Assembly: GCF_021290985.1 (NCBI RefSeq)
Contig: NZ_JAJOYU010000001.1
Coordinates: forward strand, 372,001-436,000
Length of the DNA stretch: 64,000 nucleotides
Direction: 5' to 3'
Source of the DNA: Rheinheimera soli
Lineage (GTDB): Bacteria > Pseudomonadota > Gammaproteobacteria > Enterobacterales > Alteromonadaceae
The position numbers were made by a program, and so were the translations under genes. Shown here piece after piece: positions 25,710 through 36,782 of this stretch. The notes beneath the pieces were generated by a model. It did not search any database and had not been told where the DNA came from. It was given only the letters and a program-made list of their open reading frames with translations. Each line of letters begins with the position of its first letter. Positions within the stretch are counted from its first letter, which is position 1.

Positions 25710-25785
25710 GGATGCTTAGCTCAGCTGGGAGAGCATCGCCCTTACAAGGCGAGGGTCACTGGTTCGATCCCAGTAGCATCCACCA
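25710..25785 (+). tRNA. valU: tRNA-Val (anticodon UAC), copy 2
   Basis: Same cloverleaf as copy 1, with GGCGAGGGTC in place of GGCGGGGGTC after the anticodon stem. CCA is encoded at 25783-25785. The gap to copy 1 is 40 bases. Confidence 0.97.
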
Positions 25786-25859
25786 TCTTTTTAAAGAGCG
25801 CATCGCCGCACTTTACAAAGAACAGGCTGTCACTGGAGTAAACCCAGTAGCATCCACCA
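25786..25859 (+). pseudogene. Degenerate tRNA-Val-derived unit between copies 2 and 3
   Basis: The 74-base unit keeps GCATCGCC, a TTTACAAA block, GTCACTGG and the tail CCCAGTAGCATCCACCA, but has no 5' acceptor strand or D arm, so it cannot fold as a tRNA. It resembles the units in the array after copy 4. Confidence 0.75.
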
Positions 25860-25897
25860 TTTTTTTAGATGCACAGATGTAACAATAAATAGTCCCA

Positions 25898-25973
25898 GGA
25901 CGCTTAGCTCAGCTGGGAGAGCATCGCCCTTACAAGGCGGGGGTCACTGGTTCGAACCCAGTAGCGTCCACCA
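25898..25973 (+). tRNA. valX: tRNA-Val (anticodon UAC), copy 3
   Basis: The acceptor stem is GGACGCT/AGCGTCC: the fourth pair is C-G instead of T-A, a compensated change, and the T loop is TTCGAAC. All arms and the encoded CCA are intact, so the copy is functional in appearance. Confidence 0.96.
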
Positions 25974-25996
25974 AAATTTTTTGTACTAGATTCCCA

Positions 25997-26072
25997 GGAT
26001 GCTTAGCTCAGCTGGGAGAGCATCGCCCTTACAAGGCGAGGGTCACTGGTTCGATCCCAGTAGCATCCACCA
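25997..26072 (+). tRNA. valY: tRNA-Val (anticodon UAC), copy 4
   Basis: Identical in arms to copy 2. It is the last intact tRNA before the degenerate repeat array. Confidence 0.96.
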
Positions 26073-26455
26073 ATCCTTTGATAGAAAAACATCGCTCTCT
26101 TTACACAACCCAAGACTCGCTAATTGGGTCCCAGTAGCATCCACCATTCCCCATCCCCTGTTAAAGAAAAGTATCGCCACCCTTCACAAAAGAATAGGCT
26201 CGATGGTTCGATCCCAGTAGCATTCACCATTCCTCTTTCGAAAAACATCGCTCTCTTTATAAAACCCAAGACTCGCTAATTTAATCCCAGTAGCACCCAC
26301 CATCCCTTTTAAAGAAAAACATCGTTCTCTTTATAAAACCCAAGACTCGCTAATTGGATCCCAGTAGCATCCACCATTCCCCATCCCCTGTTAAAGAAAA
26401 GCATCGCCACTCTTCACAAAAGAATAGGCTCGATGGTTCGATCCCAGTAGCACCC
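26073..26455 (+). repeat. Array of five tRNA-Val-tail repeats
   Basis: Units end at 26146, 26229, 26302, 26376 and about 26455, each in a copy of CCCAGTAGCATCCACCA (the tRNA-Val 3' end) or a close variant. There are two types in order A-B-A-A-B. Type A (73-74 bases) has ACATCGCTCTCTTTA and CCCAAGACTCGCTAATT; type B (83 bases) has CCCCATCCCCTGTTAAAGAA and GGCTCGATGGTTCGATCCCAG, keeping the T arm. None has the 5' half of a tRNA. The design recalls the E. coli tyrT operon, where 178-base repeats each carry the tRNA-Tyr tail and yield the small RNA rtT. No terminator is obvious after the array; 26456-26629 is AT-rich and holds no gene. Confidence 0.85.
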
Positions 26456-26629
26456 TAACCTACTGTTTTTCATCGTATCTAATATTGTATTTTTACCATT
26501 TTTTCACTTATCAATAATTTTCCTAAATCAGAAAATTCTTACTTCTTGAATTCATTTAAAAATTTTGCAGCTTTTTATCAATTAAATGGCTATATTTGAT
26601 AGAAATGATAATAGGTATCTGATTCATTT

Positions 26630-28246
26630 ATGGCAGTAAAACTTAATAAGGACATCCAGATACTGGTTGTAGATGAACAACCTTTAACTCAGAATTATCT
26701 GCGTTATGCGCTAGAAACTCTGGGCTACACCAGTTTCCACTACGCTGAAAACTCCGCTATAGCTTTAACTCAATGCCGTGACAAAGCTTTTGATTTGATC
26801 ATTTGCTCTTTTAATTTGAATGGCAAAGATGGCTATCAGCTGTATCAGGAGCTGAAAGCGCGTAATTTATTCCGTCATTGCACAGGTTTTATTTTTATCA
26901 GCGCTGAGACAGATCCTAGCCTGGTGCACAGCGTTTTAGAATTACAGCCTGACGAATTTATGGTGAAACCCTACGCCATTAAAGACTTAAAATCCCGAAT
27001 TGACCGCACAGTGCAGCGTAAGAACTTGTTCCGCCCCTTGTATAGTCTGATGGATCAGAAAAAAACTGATCCGGCTCTGAAGCAACTGGATGAATGGCTG
27101 AAGCAGGGTTATCAGCCCAAGTACAACAGCATGCTACTGAAAATTAAGGGCGAGATACTACAGCAAGCCGGTCGCTGGACCGAAGCAGAACAGTTTTATA
27201 GCAGCCTTATCCATCACGAAAATCTGCACTGGGTTAAACTTGGGCTGGCACGCTGTTTAATTCAGCGTGAACGTTACCCTGAGGCCATCTCGCTGCTGCA
27301 ACCTCTGTTGCATAAAGCAGACATGAAACTGGCGGCTTTGGATTTACTGGCAGATATTCATCTGCGCCAGCAACTATATAAAAAAGCCCAGTCTGAACTG
27401 TTACAAGCGGCTGATATGGCGCCACGCAACTTAATGCGCCAGCAAAAGCTGTTGCACCTGTCACGCTTAACCCATGACTATGAACATCAGTTTAAAGCGG
27501 CTAAAGACTTGCTGCGTTTTGCCCGTTTCTCTGTTTATGAGCAGCCTGATTTGTATTTAAATCTGGCTCGCGCTTCTATTGATTACGCCTTAAGTGTGGA
27601 CGAAGAGGAGCAAACTAATCGCTTATCTAAAGTTGCCAATGACACTTTAAGCAATATGCGCCAAGTGTTTCCGGATCAGCGCAAAGAAGAGCAGCAAGTA
27701 GTGGTGCAGGCGAGGATTTATTATCTAAAAGATCAGATAGAAAAAGCGAAGCAGCTGTTGCTGGCACTGGAGAAAAAACCTGTAACACAAGGTGCTGAAG
27801 ATATTCTGGACAAAGCCAAAGCTCTGCATGAAGTAGGTTTATTAAGCAGTTCCCGCGAGTTACTTAAACAACTGACCCAAGATGCCAATCAGTTAAAAAA
27901 TGCAGACCCTGTGTTTATCACTTATCTGCAACAAGAGCAGCAAGAACGCGAAAGCTTGCCTATGGGACCAAGGGAGTTTAACAACAACGCAGTATTGCTT
28001 TACGAAAGAGGCCAGTTGCATCAGGCGCTGAGCGCTTTTATTCAGGCTTTCAACATTATGCCCGGTAACGTGGGTATTGCGCTGAATTTGCTGCAGTCAT
28101 TGCGGTCCACAGAAAACATTGATCCCTCCATTCAAACCGAACAACTGCGTTTGCAATGTGAAGTGATATTGTCGAGAGCCAAGCTGAATGAGGAGCAGGA
28201 AAAACGCTGGCAGCAGTTGCAAAGCCAGCAGAAAATAGCGATTTAA
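26630..28246 (+). CDS. Response-regulator-like protein with TPR domain; phosphoacceptor Asp replaced by Ser
   Basis: Residues 9-130 fold as a CheY-like receiver: ILVVDEQPL with acidic D15/E16, FIFISAETD with S91, and FMVKPYA with K113. The phosphorylation site, normally Asp after LIIC, is Ser60 (DLIICSFNLNGKDG), so phosphorylation of the usual type is unlikely. Residues ~140-530 are helical TPR-like repeats (WTEAEQFYSSLIHHENLHWVKLGLARCLIQRERYPEAI, YKKAQSELLQAADMAPRN), a protein-binding scaffold. There is no DNA-binding output. Homologues with this REC-TPR layout are found in Shewanella and Vibrio relatives. No histidine kinase is nearby. The partner is unknown. Confidence 0.85.
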   Translation: MAVKLNKDIQILVVDEQPLTQNYLRYALETLGYTSFHYAENSAIALTQCRDKAFDLIICSFNLNGKDGYQLYQELKARNLFRHCTGFIFISAETDPSLVHSVLELQPDEFMVKPYAIKDLKSRIDRTVQRKNLFRPLYSLMDQKKTDPALKQLDEWLKQGYQPKYNSMLLKIKGEILQQAGRWTEAEQFYSSLIHHENLHWVKLGLARCLIQRERYPEAISLLQPLLHKADMKLAALDLLADIHLRQQLYKKAQSELLQAADMAPRNLMRQQKLLHLSRLTHDYEHQFKAAKDLLRFARFSVYEQPDLYLNLARASIDYALSVDEEEQTNRLSKVANDTLSNMRQVFPDQRKEEQQVVVQARIYYLKDQIEKAKQLLLALEKKPVTQGAEDILDKAKALHEVGLLSSSRELLKQLTQDANQLKNADPVFITYLQQEQQERESLPMGPREFNNNAVLLYERGQLHQALSAFIQAFNIMPGNVGIALNLLQSLRSTENIDPSIQTEQLRLQCEVILSRAKLNEEQEKRWQQLQSQQKIAI

Positions 28247-28253
28247 GGCTAGG

Positions 28254-28709
28254 CTAAGGCCATTCAGTCACCACCTGTTTCATCACAGGGTTCTTCAGCA
28301 GCCACCATAAGCTAAGCACCAGCAACACAGGTGATATCAGTAACCAGGGTGCTTTGAGCATCACATAGTTGGGTAAGTGAGTCAGGCTGTGCACCAGATC
28401 TGTAGCAACAACTGCCAGCATAATCCAACGGCTTTGGCGCCATAATTTAAACCAGCCTTGATGCCCCTTATCCTTGCGCTGACTTAATGCAGCCACAACC
28501 AGCAACAAGGGTGCACAAATCAGACAAGCAGTTAAGAAATCGCTGCTTTTCGGATAGACGGCGGCCATTAACTTGTCACCGCCTTCTGGCATAGTCAGCA
28601 CTAAAATCCACAGCAGATAAGGCCTTAACACCAGCAACAACACCGCATAAAAACGCATGGGGATGCGGGTCAGGCCATACTTATCCAGCAGAGGATAAAA
28701 TTCAGACAT
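28254..28709 (-). CDS. DUF2919 (YfeZ-like) inner-membrane protein
   Basis: A 151-residue protein with four hydrophobic segments (FYAVLLLVLRPYLLWILVLTM, FLTACLICAPLLLVVAAL, WIMLAVVATDLVHSL, WLLISPVLLVLSLWWLL). The PLLDKYGLTRIPMRFY start fits DUF2919, an uncharacterised inner-membrane family that includes E. coli YfeZ. It starts one base from the ligA stop and is cotranscribed with ligA on the minus strand. Confidence 0.72.
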   Translation of the reverse strand: MSEFYPLLDKYGLTRIPMRFYAVLLLVLRPYLLWILVLTMPEGGDKLMAAVYPKSSDFLTACLICAPLLLVVAALSQRKDKGHQGWFKLWRQSRWIMLAVVATDLVHSLTHLPNYVMLKAPWLLISPVLLVLSLWWLLKNPVMKQVVTEWP

Positions 28710-28710
28710 A

Positions 28711-30818
<2,108 letters not shown>

Positions 30819-30821
30819 ACT

Positions 30822-30841
30822 AGGCCCCGATGACGGGGCCT
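30822..30841 (-). terminator. Hairpin after zipA
   Basis: AGGCCCCG-ATGA-CGGGGCCT, a stem of eight. On the minus strand it is followed by AGTTATTTT, a modest T-rich tail, 20 bases past the zipA stop. Confidence 0.65.
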
Positions 30842-30860
30842 GTTTAACAGCTGTAATGCA

Positions 30861-31700
30861 TTAACCGTGGATCAGGCGCTGACGCTGGAACTCACGGATT
30901 TTTTCCACATAATGTCGTACTGTTTGTACTGTCAGCACTGAGCGTTGACCATCCAGTACCTGACCACCGAATTCATCGGCCAGTTTTTTCGCTGCACTGT
31001 GCATCAGGTTGAAGTTTTGTAAAGCTTCGCCAGGCCCTGGCAAGGTCATAAACAAACTTAAACCACGGGTATTCATTTTTTCCATCTCTTCTAAATCGAA
31101 GGTACCCGGATTAAACATATTGGCCAGTGAAAACAACACTTCGCCTGAACCTGCATTGTCCTGGAAACGGTGGAAAATATTCATTTCGCCGTACTTAAAG
31201 CCTAACATCAGCAAAGACGGCAATAACAGAGAACCGTTAATTTCCTCGCCTTCTGGCAGCAATACGTACAGGATCAGCACTTCGTTTGCTGGCGCCTGTG
31301 CGCTTTGATCTTTTTCTGCTTCATAGGCTGCTTGTTGCTCTTCGGCAACAGCTTCAGCATAAGGCTCGTCTGTAGCAGAAAAACTGCCCATATCTAAAGA
31401 GGGTTCATTTAATTCCGGCTCACGACGCACTTTTACGGGTTCACGTAATTTGTTGGCTTTTGGTGGCACTGTTGGCGCAGGTTTTGGTTGCGGCTTTTCG
31501 CCAGGTTGTAATACACGCTTACGACCAATACCCAACTCATCAAACCCATCGCCTTTAGGGCCGGAGTTTGCAGCAGCGTCTACTTCGTATTTGCTGTTGT
31601 CCTTGTTATTTTTCCGGACTGTCCACCAGCCATGTAAAGCTAAAGCGCTGATACCCAACACACCCAAAACAATCAAGACTAAACGTAATTCCTCAGCCAT
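30861..31700 (-). CDS. zipA: Cell division protein ZipA
   Basis: A 279-residue inner-membrane FtsZ anchor. The N-terminal segment LRLVLIVLGVLGISALALHGWW is the single membrane anchor, followed by a charged and Pro-rich linker (PQPKPAPTVPPKANKLREPVKVRREPE) and the C-terminal FtsZ-binding domain, which includes LILYVLLPEGEEINGSLLLPSLLMLGFKYGEMNIFHR and LFMTLPGPGEALQNFNLM. The position between smc and ligA is the gammaproteobacterial one. It follows smc by 19 bases and is probably cotranscribed with it. Confidence 0.95.
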   Translation of the reverse strand: MAEELRLVLIVLGVLGISALALHGWWTVRKNNKDNSKYEVDAAANSGPKGDGFDELGIGRKRVLQPGEKPQPKPAPTVPPKANKLREPVKVRREPELNEPSLDMGSFSATDEPYAEAVAEEQQAAYEAEKDQSAQAPANEVLILYVLLPEGEEINGSLLLPSLLMLGFKYGEMNIFHRFQDNAGSGEVLFSLANMFNPGTFDLEEMEKMNTRGLSLFMTLPGPGEALQNFNLMHSAAKKLADEFGGQVLDGQRSVLTVQTVRHYVEKIREFQRQRLIHG

Positions 31701-31719
31701 CTCTTTTACCTTTTAGTTT

Positions 31720-34700
31720 TTAGGCTTGTGCCATTTTCACGGCATCTTCCACATCTACAGCCACAACTCTGGACACACCGGGCTCCTGCATGGTCACCCC
31801 CATTAATTGTGCCGCCATTTCCATGGCAATTTTATTGTGACTGATATAAATAAATTGCACAGTTTCAGACATTTCCCGTACCAGATTACAAAATCTGCCG
31901 ACGTTTGCATCATCCAAAGGTGCATCAACTTCATCCAACATGCAAAAAGGTGCTGGATTTAATCGAAAAATCGAAAACACCAATGATAAAGCGGTTAGCG
32001 CTTTTTCACCACCCGAGAGTAAGTGAATTGTACTGTTTTTTTTGCCTGGCGGTCTCGCCATGATAGTTACACCTGTTTCTAACAGATCTTCGTCGGTTAA
32101 ATCAAGATAGGCACTACCTCCACCAAAGACTTTTGGAAACAAAGTTTGCAAGCCGTCATTGACCTGCTCAAAGGTTTCTTTAAATTTCTGCCGGGTTTCC
32201 CGGTCAATTTTACGAATAGCAGTTTCGAGAGTTTCTAATGCTGAGACTAAATCCTGATGCTGCGCGTCCAGATACTGTTTACGCTCGTCCTGCTGTTCAA
32301 ATTCTTCAATAGCCGCCAGGTTAATAGGGCCTAGACGTGAGACTGAATCCTGTGTTTTTTCCAGCTGTTGTTGCCATTCCTGCTCATTCGCTTCAGGCGG
32401 CAGAGTTTCACTCAGTTCTTTAAAGTTCACCTGTAGCTCTGTCAGCTGCTCCAGCATATTGTTAGCACGTACACGATAACCTTCGGCGCTTAACTGTAAA
32501 TCAGCTAATTCTTTCTGCTTTTGCGTTAATAAATGCGCCACACCTTGATGACCTTGTTCGGCTTGGCGCAGCTTTTCTTCTAACAAATGCAAAGCTTCGG
32601 CTTTTTGCTGCACTAAAAGTTCAACTTCAGCGCGTTGTTCCAGTAACAACTGTAAAGTTTCGTGTTGTTCGCCATCGGGTTCTGACACTTCAGCCAGTTG
32701 ATCCTGGACCAATAGATGGCGTTGCTGCAGTTGCTGTTGTTGCTGTTGGCTGCGCTGTAAATTCTGCTGACTGAAAGTGATTTGCTTACTTAAGCTTTGT
32801 TGTTCCAGTTGCAATTGCTGCAGTTGTTGGCGAATTAAATCCTGTTGTTGTTTCAGTTGCTGATGCTGTTGCTGGCTCTGGCTGTGTTGTTGCTGCAACT
32901 GCCCTTCTTTGGCTTTTTGCGTCTGATACTGCTCATCCAGCGCTTCGGATTGTTGCTCCAGTTCTTCGAGTTGCAGACTTAACAACTCAAAATCCTGCTG
33001 CTGTGTTGTCAGCTCAGTGGATGCCTGTAAACGTCTTTGCTGCTGTAATTGCTGCTGTTGTTGCAGCAATAAAAGGTCAGTGCTGATTTTTTGCAGTAAA
33101 TCTTTAGCTTGTTGCAACTGTTGAATGCTTTGCTGCCATTGCTGTTTACTCTCTGAAAGCTCAGCATCAGATTGCAGTGCCTGTTGCTGCTCTGCCAAAA
33201 GTTGCTGTTCAAGCTGCTGGATTTGTTCAGCCAGTTCCAGCAATTGCTGTTGCCGTGTTAAGTAGTTATCTGAAGCCGCCTGCCCGGGCACGAGCTGCCA
33301 ATTGCTGCCAAACCAAATGCCTTCAGGACAAATCACCGACTGCTGCGGCTCTAATTGCTGTTGTTTTGCTTTGGCTTGCTCTGCGTTGTCGGCCAGTACA
33401 ACAGTATGGAATGAGTCCGGGTAGAGGCCAGAACGTATCACTGTTGCTAAAGTACCGGCTTTGGCATCAAGCTGACTTGGTGAGATATAACTTTGCTCAG
33501 TTCCCTGTTTAGCGCCCTGCTCTGCTGTCGCATGTTGAAGCTCACCCAGCACCAGACCGACAGCCTTTGCCCATTTGGGTTCAATCTGGAGCTGCTTTAA
33601 CAGTTGTTGTTGCTGCTGATTGACCTGCAACTGAATTTGGTTGAGCTTCTCTTGCTGAGTCTTCAACTGCTTCAACTCGCTTTGTTGCACCAACTGCTGT
33701 TGTTTGCGTTCTTGCACATTGTGCTGCAAAGCCTGATAGCGCTGTTCAGCATCAGAGCTTTGCTGCTGCAGTAGCTCAAGTTGCTGCTGTGCCTGCTGCT
33801 GCTTTGCCACTAATGGCTCTGCAGCTTTCGAGTCGGCCGCTGCATCCAGTTGACCCAGTTCCTGTTGGAGCTGGCTGATACGGTTGAGTAATTGCTGTTG
33901 CTGTTGCTGGCTGTGTTCGGTTTTTAGCTTGTTTTGTTGCTGCTGTTGCTGCAGTGCAAAAAACTGTTGCTGCCATTGCTGTAACTGATGCTGAGCGCTG
34001 GCTAACTGTTCCTGCGCTTGCTCGGCTTGTTCGGTCAGAGTTTCAAACTGCTCTTGTTTCAGTTCGCTATCCGGAGCTGCATTTTCAAGCTGAAACTCGA
34101 GTTCAGCCAGTTGCTCCTGCTGCTGCGCCATATAAGAGTCGGCTTCCTGCAAGGTCAGCTGTAATGAACGCAACTCATCAGTCAGGCTTTGACGGCGCTG
34201 ACGTTGGTGCAATTGTTGCTGTTCTAAGCGGGTGATCTGATTACCGACCTGATAATACTGCTGCTGCACTTGCTGCTGTTCAGTACGTAAATCCTGTTGC
34301 TGCTCTTTCAGTTGCAGCACCAGCAACTGATCACCGGATTGAGCAGCCTGAAACTGTTCTATTTCTGTCAGCTTGTGCTGAATGTCCAGCTCGGTTTTTT
34401 GCAACAGGCCATGAAAGTGTAACCATTTCACACAGGCCAATTCTGCTTTGAGCTTGCGCTCCTGTGCTTTGAGTTCTTTAAAACGTGCCGCAGCTGCAGC
34501 CTGACGTTTTAACTTATCGAGGTTTTTACCCAGCTCTTCCCGCACGTCAGATAAACGGTCCAGGTTTTCGCGGGTATGTTTAATGCGGTTTTCGGTTTCG
34601 CGCCGGCGTTCTTTGTATTTGGAAATGCCAGCCGCTTCTTCGATAAAAATACGTAAGTCAGCTGGCTTGGATTCTATCAGCCGTGAAATCATACCTTGTT

Positions 34701-35133
34701 CAATAATGGCGTAACTGCGTGGGCCTAAACCAGTGCCAAGGAAAATATCTGTGATATCACGGCGGCGGCATTTAGTGCCATTCAGGAAATAATTCGACTG
34801 GCCATCCCGCGTCACTAAACGTTTGATAGATATTTCACTACGATCGGCCAGCGTACCTTGCAAACGGCCTTGGGTGTTTTCAAACATCAGTTCAACAGAA
34901 GCTTGAGACACGGGTTTACGTTGCGTGGAGCCGTTAAAAATAACGTCTGTCATGGCATCACCACGCAGGTTTTTCGCTGAGCTTTCACCCAGCACCCAGC
35001 GCACGGCGTCAATTACATTAGATTTACCGCAGCCGTTTGGTCCCACTACAGCAGTCATCTGAGCAGGAAAAGCCACCTGAGTGGGATCAACGAAGGATTT
35101 AAAACCCGCTAATTTAATTTGCTTAAGACGCAT
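31720..35133 (-). CDS. smc: Chromosome segregation protein SMC
   Basis: An 1137-residue SMC ATPase. Walker A is VVGPNGCGKSNVIDAVRWVLGESS (residue ~29 on), the ABC signature is HLLSGGEKALTALSL, and Walker B is PFCMLDEVDAPLDD. Between lie two coiled-coil arms and a hinge (KAVGLVLGELQHA ... LATVIRSGLYPDSFHTVVLADN). The arms are remarkably rich in Gln, with many runs of three to five Q, whereas most SMC arms use Glu, Lys and Arg. No MukBEF genes are in the window. It is the first gene of smc-zipA and diverges from cysZ. Confidence 0.96.
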   Translation of the reverse strand: MRLKQIKLAGFKSFVDPTQVAFPAQMTAVVGPNGCGKSNVIDAVRWVLGESSAKNLRGDAMTDVIFNGSTQRKPVSQASVELMFENTQGRLQGTLADRSEISIKRLVTRDGQSNYFLNGTKCRRRDITDIFLGTGLGPRSYAIIEQGMISRLIESKPADLRIFIEEAAGISKYKERRRETENRIKHTRENLDRLSDVREELGKNLDKLKRQAAAAARFKELKAQERKLKAELACVKWLHFHGLLQKTELDIQHKLTEIEQFQAAQSGDQLLVLQLKEQQQDLRTEQQQVQQQYYQVGNQITRLEQQQLHQRQRRQSLTDELRSLQLTLQEADSYMAQQQEQLAELEFQLENAAPDSELKQEQFETLTEQAEQAQEQLASAQHQLQQWQQQFFALQQQQQQNKLKTEHSQQQQQQLLNRISQLQQELGQLDAAADSKAAEPLVAKQQQAQQQLELLQQQSSDAEQRYQALQHNVQERKQQQLVQQSELKQLKTQQEKLNQIQLQVNQQQQQLLKQLQIEPKWAKAVGLVLGELQHATAEQGAKQGTEQSYISPSQLDAKAGTLATVIRSGLYPDSFHTVVLADNAEQAKAKQQQLEPQQSVICPEGIWFGSNWQLVPGQAASDNYLTRQQQLLELAEQIQQLEQQLLAEQQQALQSDAELSESKQQWQQSIQQLQQAKDLLQKISTDLLLLQQQQQLQQQRRLQASTELTTQQQDFELLSLQLEELEQQSEALDEQYQTQKAKEGQLQQQHSQSQQQHQQLKQQQDLIRQQLQQLQLEQQSLSKQITFSQQNLQRSQQQQQQLQQRHLLVQDQLAEVSEPDGEQHETLQLLLEQRAEVELLVQQKAEALHLLEEKLRQAEQGHQGVAHLLTQKQKELADLQLSAEGYRVRANNMLEQLTELQVNFKELSETLPPEANEQEWQQQLEKTQDSVSRLGPINLAAIEEFEQQDERKQYLDAQHQDLVSALETLETAIRKIDRETRQKFKETFEQVNDGLQTLFPKVFGGGSAYLDLTDEDLLETGVTIMARPPGKKNSTIHLLSGGEKALTALSLVFSIFRLNPAPFCMLDEVDAPLDDANVGRFCNLVREMSETVQFIYISHNKIAMEMAAQLMGVTMQEPGVSRVVAVDVEDAVKMAQA

Positions 35134-35311
35134 CTGTCCCTGAACAATAAGGCCGAGGTTTTGTTAACAAAAGTGAATGTAACAGAACTGCAGTGCTGCT
35201 GTCACGGCCGCTTTGTGTCAGGACACTGAAAAAGTTGCTTACGGATTTCTTCTTGCGACTCAGATACATGGCCTATATGCTCGGCTCATTCGTGCTAAAG
35301 GAGCTGGATCT

Positions 35312-36028
35312 ATGCATTATCTGATGAAGGGCCTTAGTTTAATCAGGGTCAAAGGCTTAAAACGTTATGTGGTGGTGCCACTGTGCATCAACCTGGTGCT
35401 GTTTGCGCTGGCTTTCGGCTATTTATTCAGTCAGTTAGGTGGTTGGGTTGATCAGGTGGTGGCCACCTTGCCAGACTGGTTGGGCTTTGTTGGCTTTTTA
35501 GTCTGGCCTTTGGCGCTGTTTTCTATTGTGATGGGTTTAGCTTTAACTTTTACTATGGTAGCTAACTTTATCGCTGCACCTTTTAATGCTTTGCTGGCAG
35601 AAAAAACAGAACTGCATTTAACAGGTCAGCCATTGCCCGATCAGGGCCTTGCCGCTTTTTTAAAAGATGTCCCCCGTATGCTGGGGCGTGAATGGCAGAA
35701 GTTTGTCTATTGCCTGCCCCGCGCTATTGGTTTTTTACTGCTGTTTTTTATCCTGCCGGGCATAGGTCAGTTGTTATGGTTTTTATTTTGCAGCTGGATG
35801 CTGGCGATTCAGTACTGTGACTATCCTTTTGATAACCATAAAGTACCTTTTACCACCATGAGAAAGGCGTTAAAACTGCAGTGGAAGCATAGCTATGCTT
35901 TTGGTATCAGTGTCTATGTGCTGAGCTTAGTGCCGCTGATTAACTTACTCATTATGCCGGTGGCGGTCTGTGGTGCAACGGCTATGTGGGTGGATAAGTT
36001 CAGAGAAGCCTTGCGTTTACCAGACTAA
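35312..36028 (+). CDS. cysZ: Sulfate transporter CysZ
   Basis: A 238-residue inner-membrane protein with four hydrophobic segments (VVVPLCINLVLFALAFGYLF, FVGFLVWPLALFSIVMGLAL, AIGFLLLFFILPGIGQLLW, LSLVPLINLLIMPVAVCG) and the family block FNALLAEKTE. CysZ imports sulfate for cysteine synthesis. ATG 35312 is chosen with GGAG 8 bases upstream; a TTG frame start at 35213 has no support. Divergent from smc, as in E. coli where cysZ is next to zipA. Confidence 0.93.
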   Translation: MHYLMKGLSLIRVKGLKRYVVVPLCINLVLFALAFGYLFSQLGGWVDQVVATLPDWLGFVGFLVWPLALFSIVMGLALTFTMVANFIAAPFNALLAEKTELHLTGQPLPDQGLAAFLKDVPRMLGREWQKFVYCLPRAIGFLLLFFILPGIGQLLWFLFCSWMLAIQYCDYPFDNHKVPFTTMRKALKLQWKHSYAFGISVYVLSLVPLINLLIMPVAVCGATAMWVDKFREALRLPD

Positions 36029-36076
36029 ACCCTACGTACTCTAATTACTTTGGGTTTAAGCAAAACCAGATATGAC

Positions 36077-36099
36077 AAAGGGCCGAAAAGGCCCTTTTG
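36077..36099 (+). terminator. Terminator after cysZ
   Basis: AAGGGCC-GAAAA-GGCCCTT followed by TTGTTT, about 50 bases after the cysZ stop and just before the convergent mscS-like stop. Confidence 0.85.
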
Positions 36100-36112
36100 T
36101 TTAATCCGTCAC

Positions 36113-36706
36113 TTAACGATGATCTGGGTGTCTACGCCGCCATCTGTTTACCATTTTGTTTTTATCCGCTCTGAACTGATGCTGCACTATCACAGGGCGA
36201 GAGACGATCAGGTTATTCGGATAAACAATCTGCTCGTTGTTTTTGGTCAGCAGCACTGTGCTGAACAAATTGATTTCCACTACCTTGCCTTCGACATGGT
36301 TTGCGCCATCAATAATTTTGACTTCCGCACCGGGCGCAAAGTTACGCTGGCCCAGCATAATAAAAAAGGCGGTGATGTTGCTTAGCAATGACCAGGCGGC
36401 AAACAAAGCCACACCTATCACCGCAATCATTGAGGAGGCAAGAACCAGCAAACCCTTGATGTCGATCCCCCAGACCACACTCAGAATAACAACAAGCAGT
36501 AAAAACAGCAGAATATGAAACACCACCAGAGCACGGCGGTTCATTTCATCTTTTAATACGCTGGCAGCAATAGTACGGTATAAAAACGGCGCTATTCTGC
36601 GACTTAAAACGATGTAAATCAGGATGATGACAGCACTGATCACCATCTGCACTATAGCCGGACTAAAGCTGGCCATTAACTGTCTTAACTGATGCAAAAT
36701 CTGCAT
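36113..36706 (-). CDS. Small MscS-type mechanosensitive channel
   Basis: About 197 residues with three hydrophobic helices (AIVQMVISAVIILIYIVL, VVFHILLFLLLVVILSVVW, GLLVLASSMIAVIGVALFAAWSLLSNITAFFIM) and the MscS beta domain GAEVKIIDGANHVEGKVVEINLFSTVLLTKNNEQIVYPNNLIVS. It lacks the large C-terminal cytoplasmic cage of E. coli MscS (286 residues), a layout known for small MscS homologues. The start is uncertain: ATG 36706 is used; GTG codons and a TTG up to 36733 are alternatives. It probably opens on hypo-osmotic shock, or acts in a specialised way. Confidence 0.85.
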   Translation of the reverse strand: MQILHQLRQLMASFSPAIVQMVISAVIILIYIVLSRRIAPFLYRTIAASVLKDEMNRRALVVFHILLFLLLVVILSVVWGIDIKGLLVLASSMIAVIGVALFAAWSLLSNITAFFIMLGQRNFAPGAEVKIIDGANHVEGKVVEINLFSTVLLTKNNEQIVYPNNLIVSRPVIVQHQFRADKNKMVNRWRRRHPDHR

Positions 36707-36782
36707 GGCTTCTTGCACAATCACCACCCTCAATCAAAAAACGTTATTTTTCTTTGTACAACTGAACTTAGACTGAAAATGT

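Noticed and set aside
25679-26220. Two short open frames containing SSAGRASPLQGEGHWFDPSSIH
   Set aside because: They are translations of the tRNA-Val genes themselves.
26073-26455. Additional tRNA-Val genes
   Set aside because: Units keep only the T arm and 3' end; acceptor 5' strand and D arm are missing.
25594-26455. CRISPR array
   Set aside because: Repeats are tRNA genes and tRNA tails; units have similar internal sequence, not unique spacers, and no cas genes are present.
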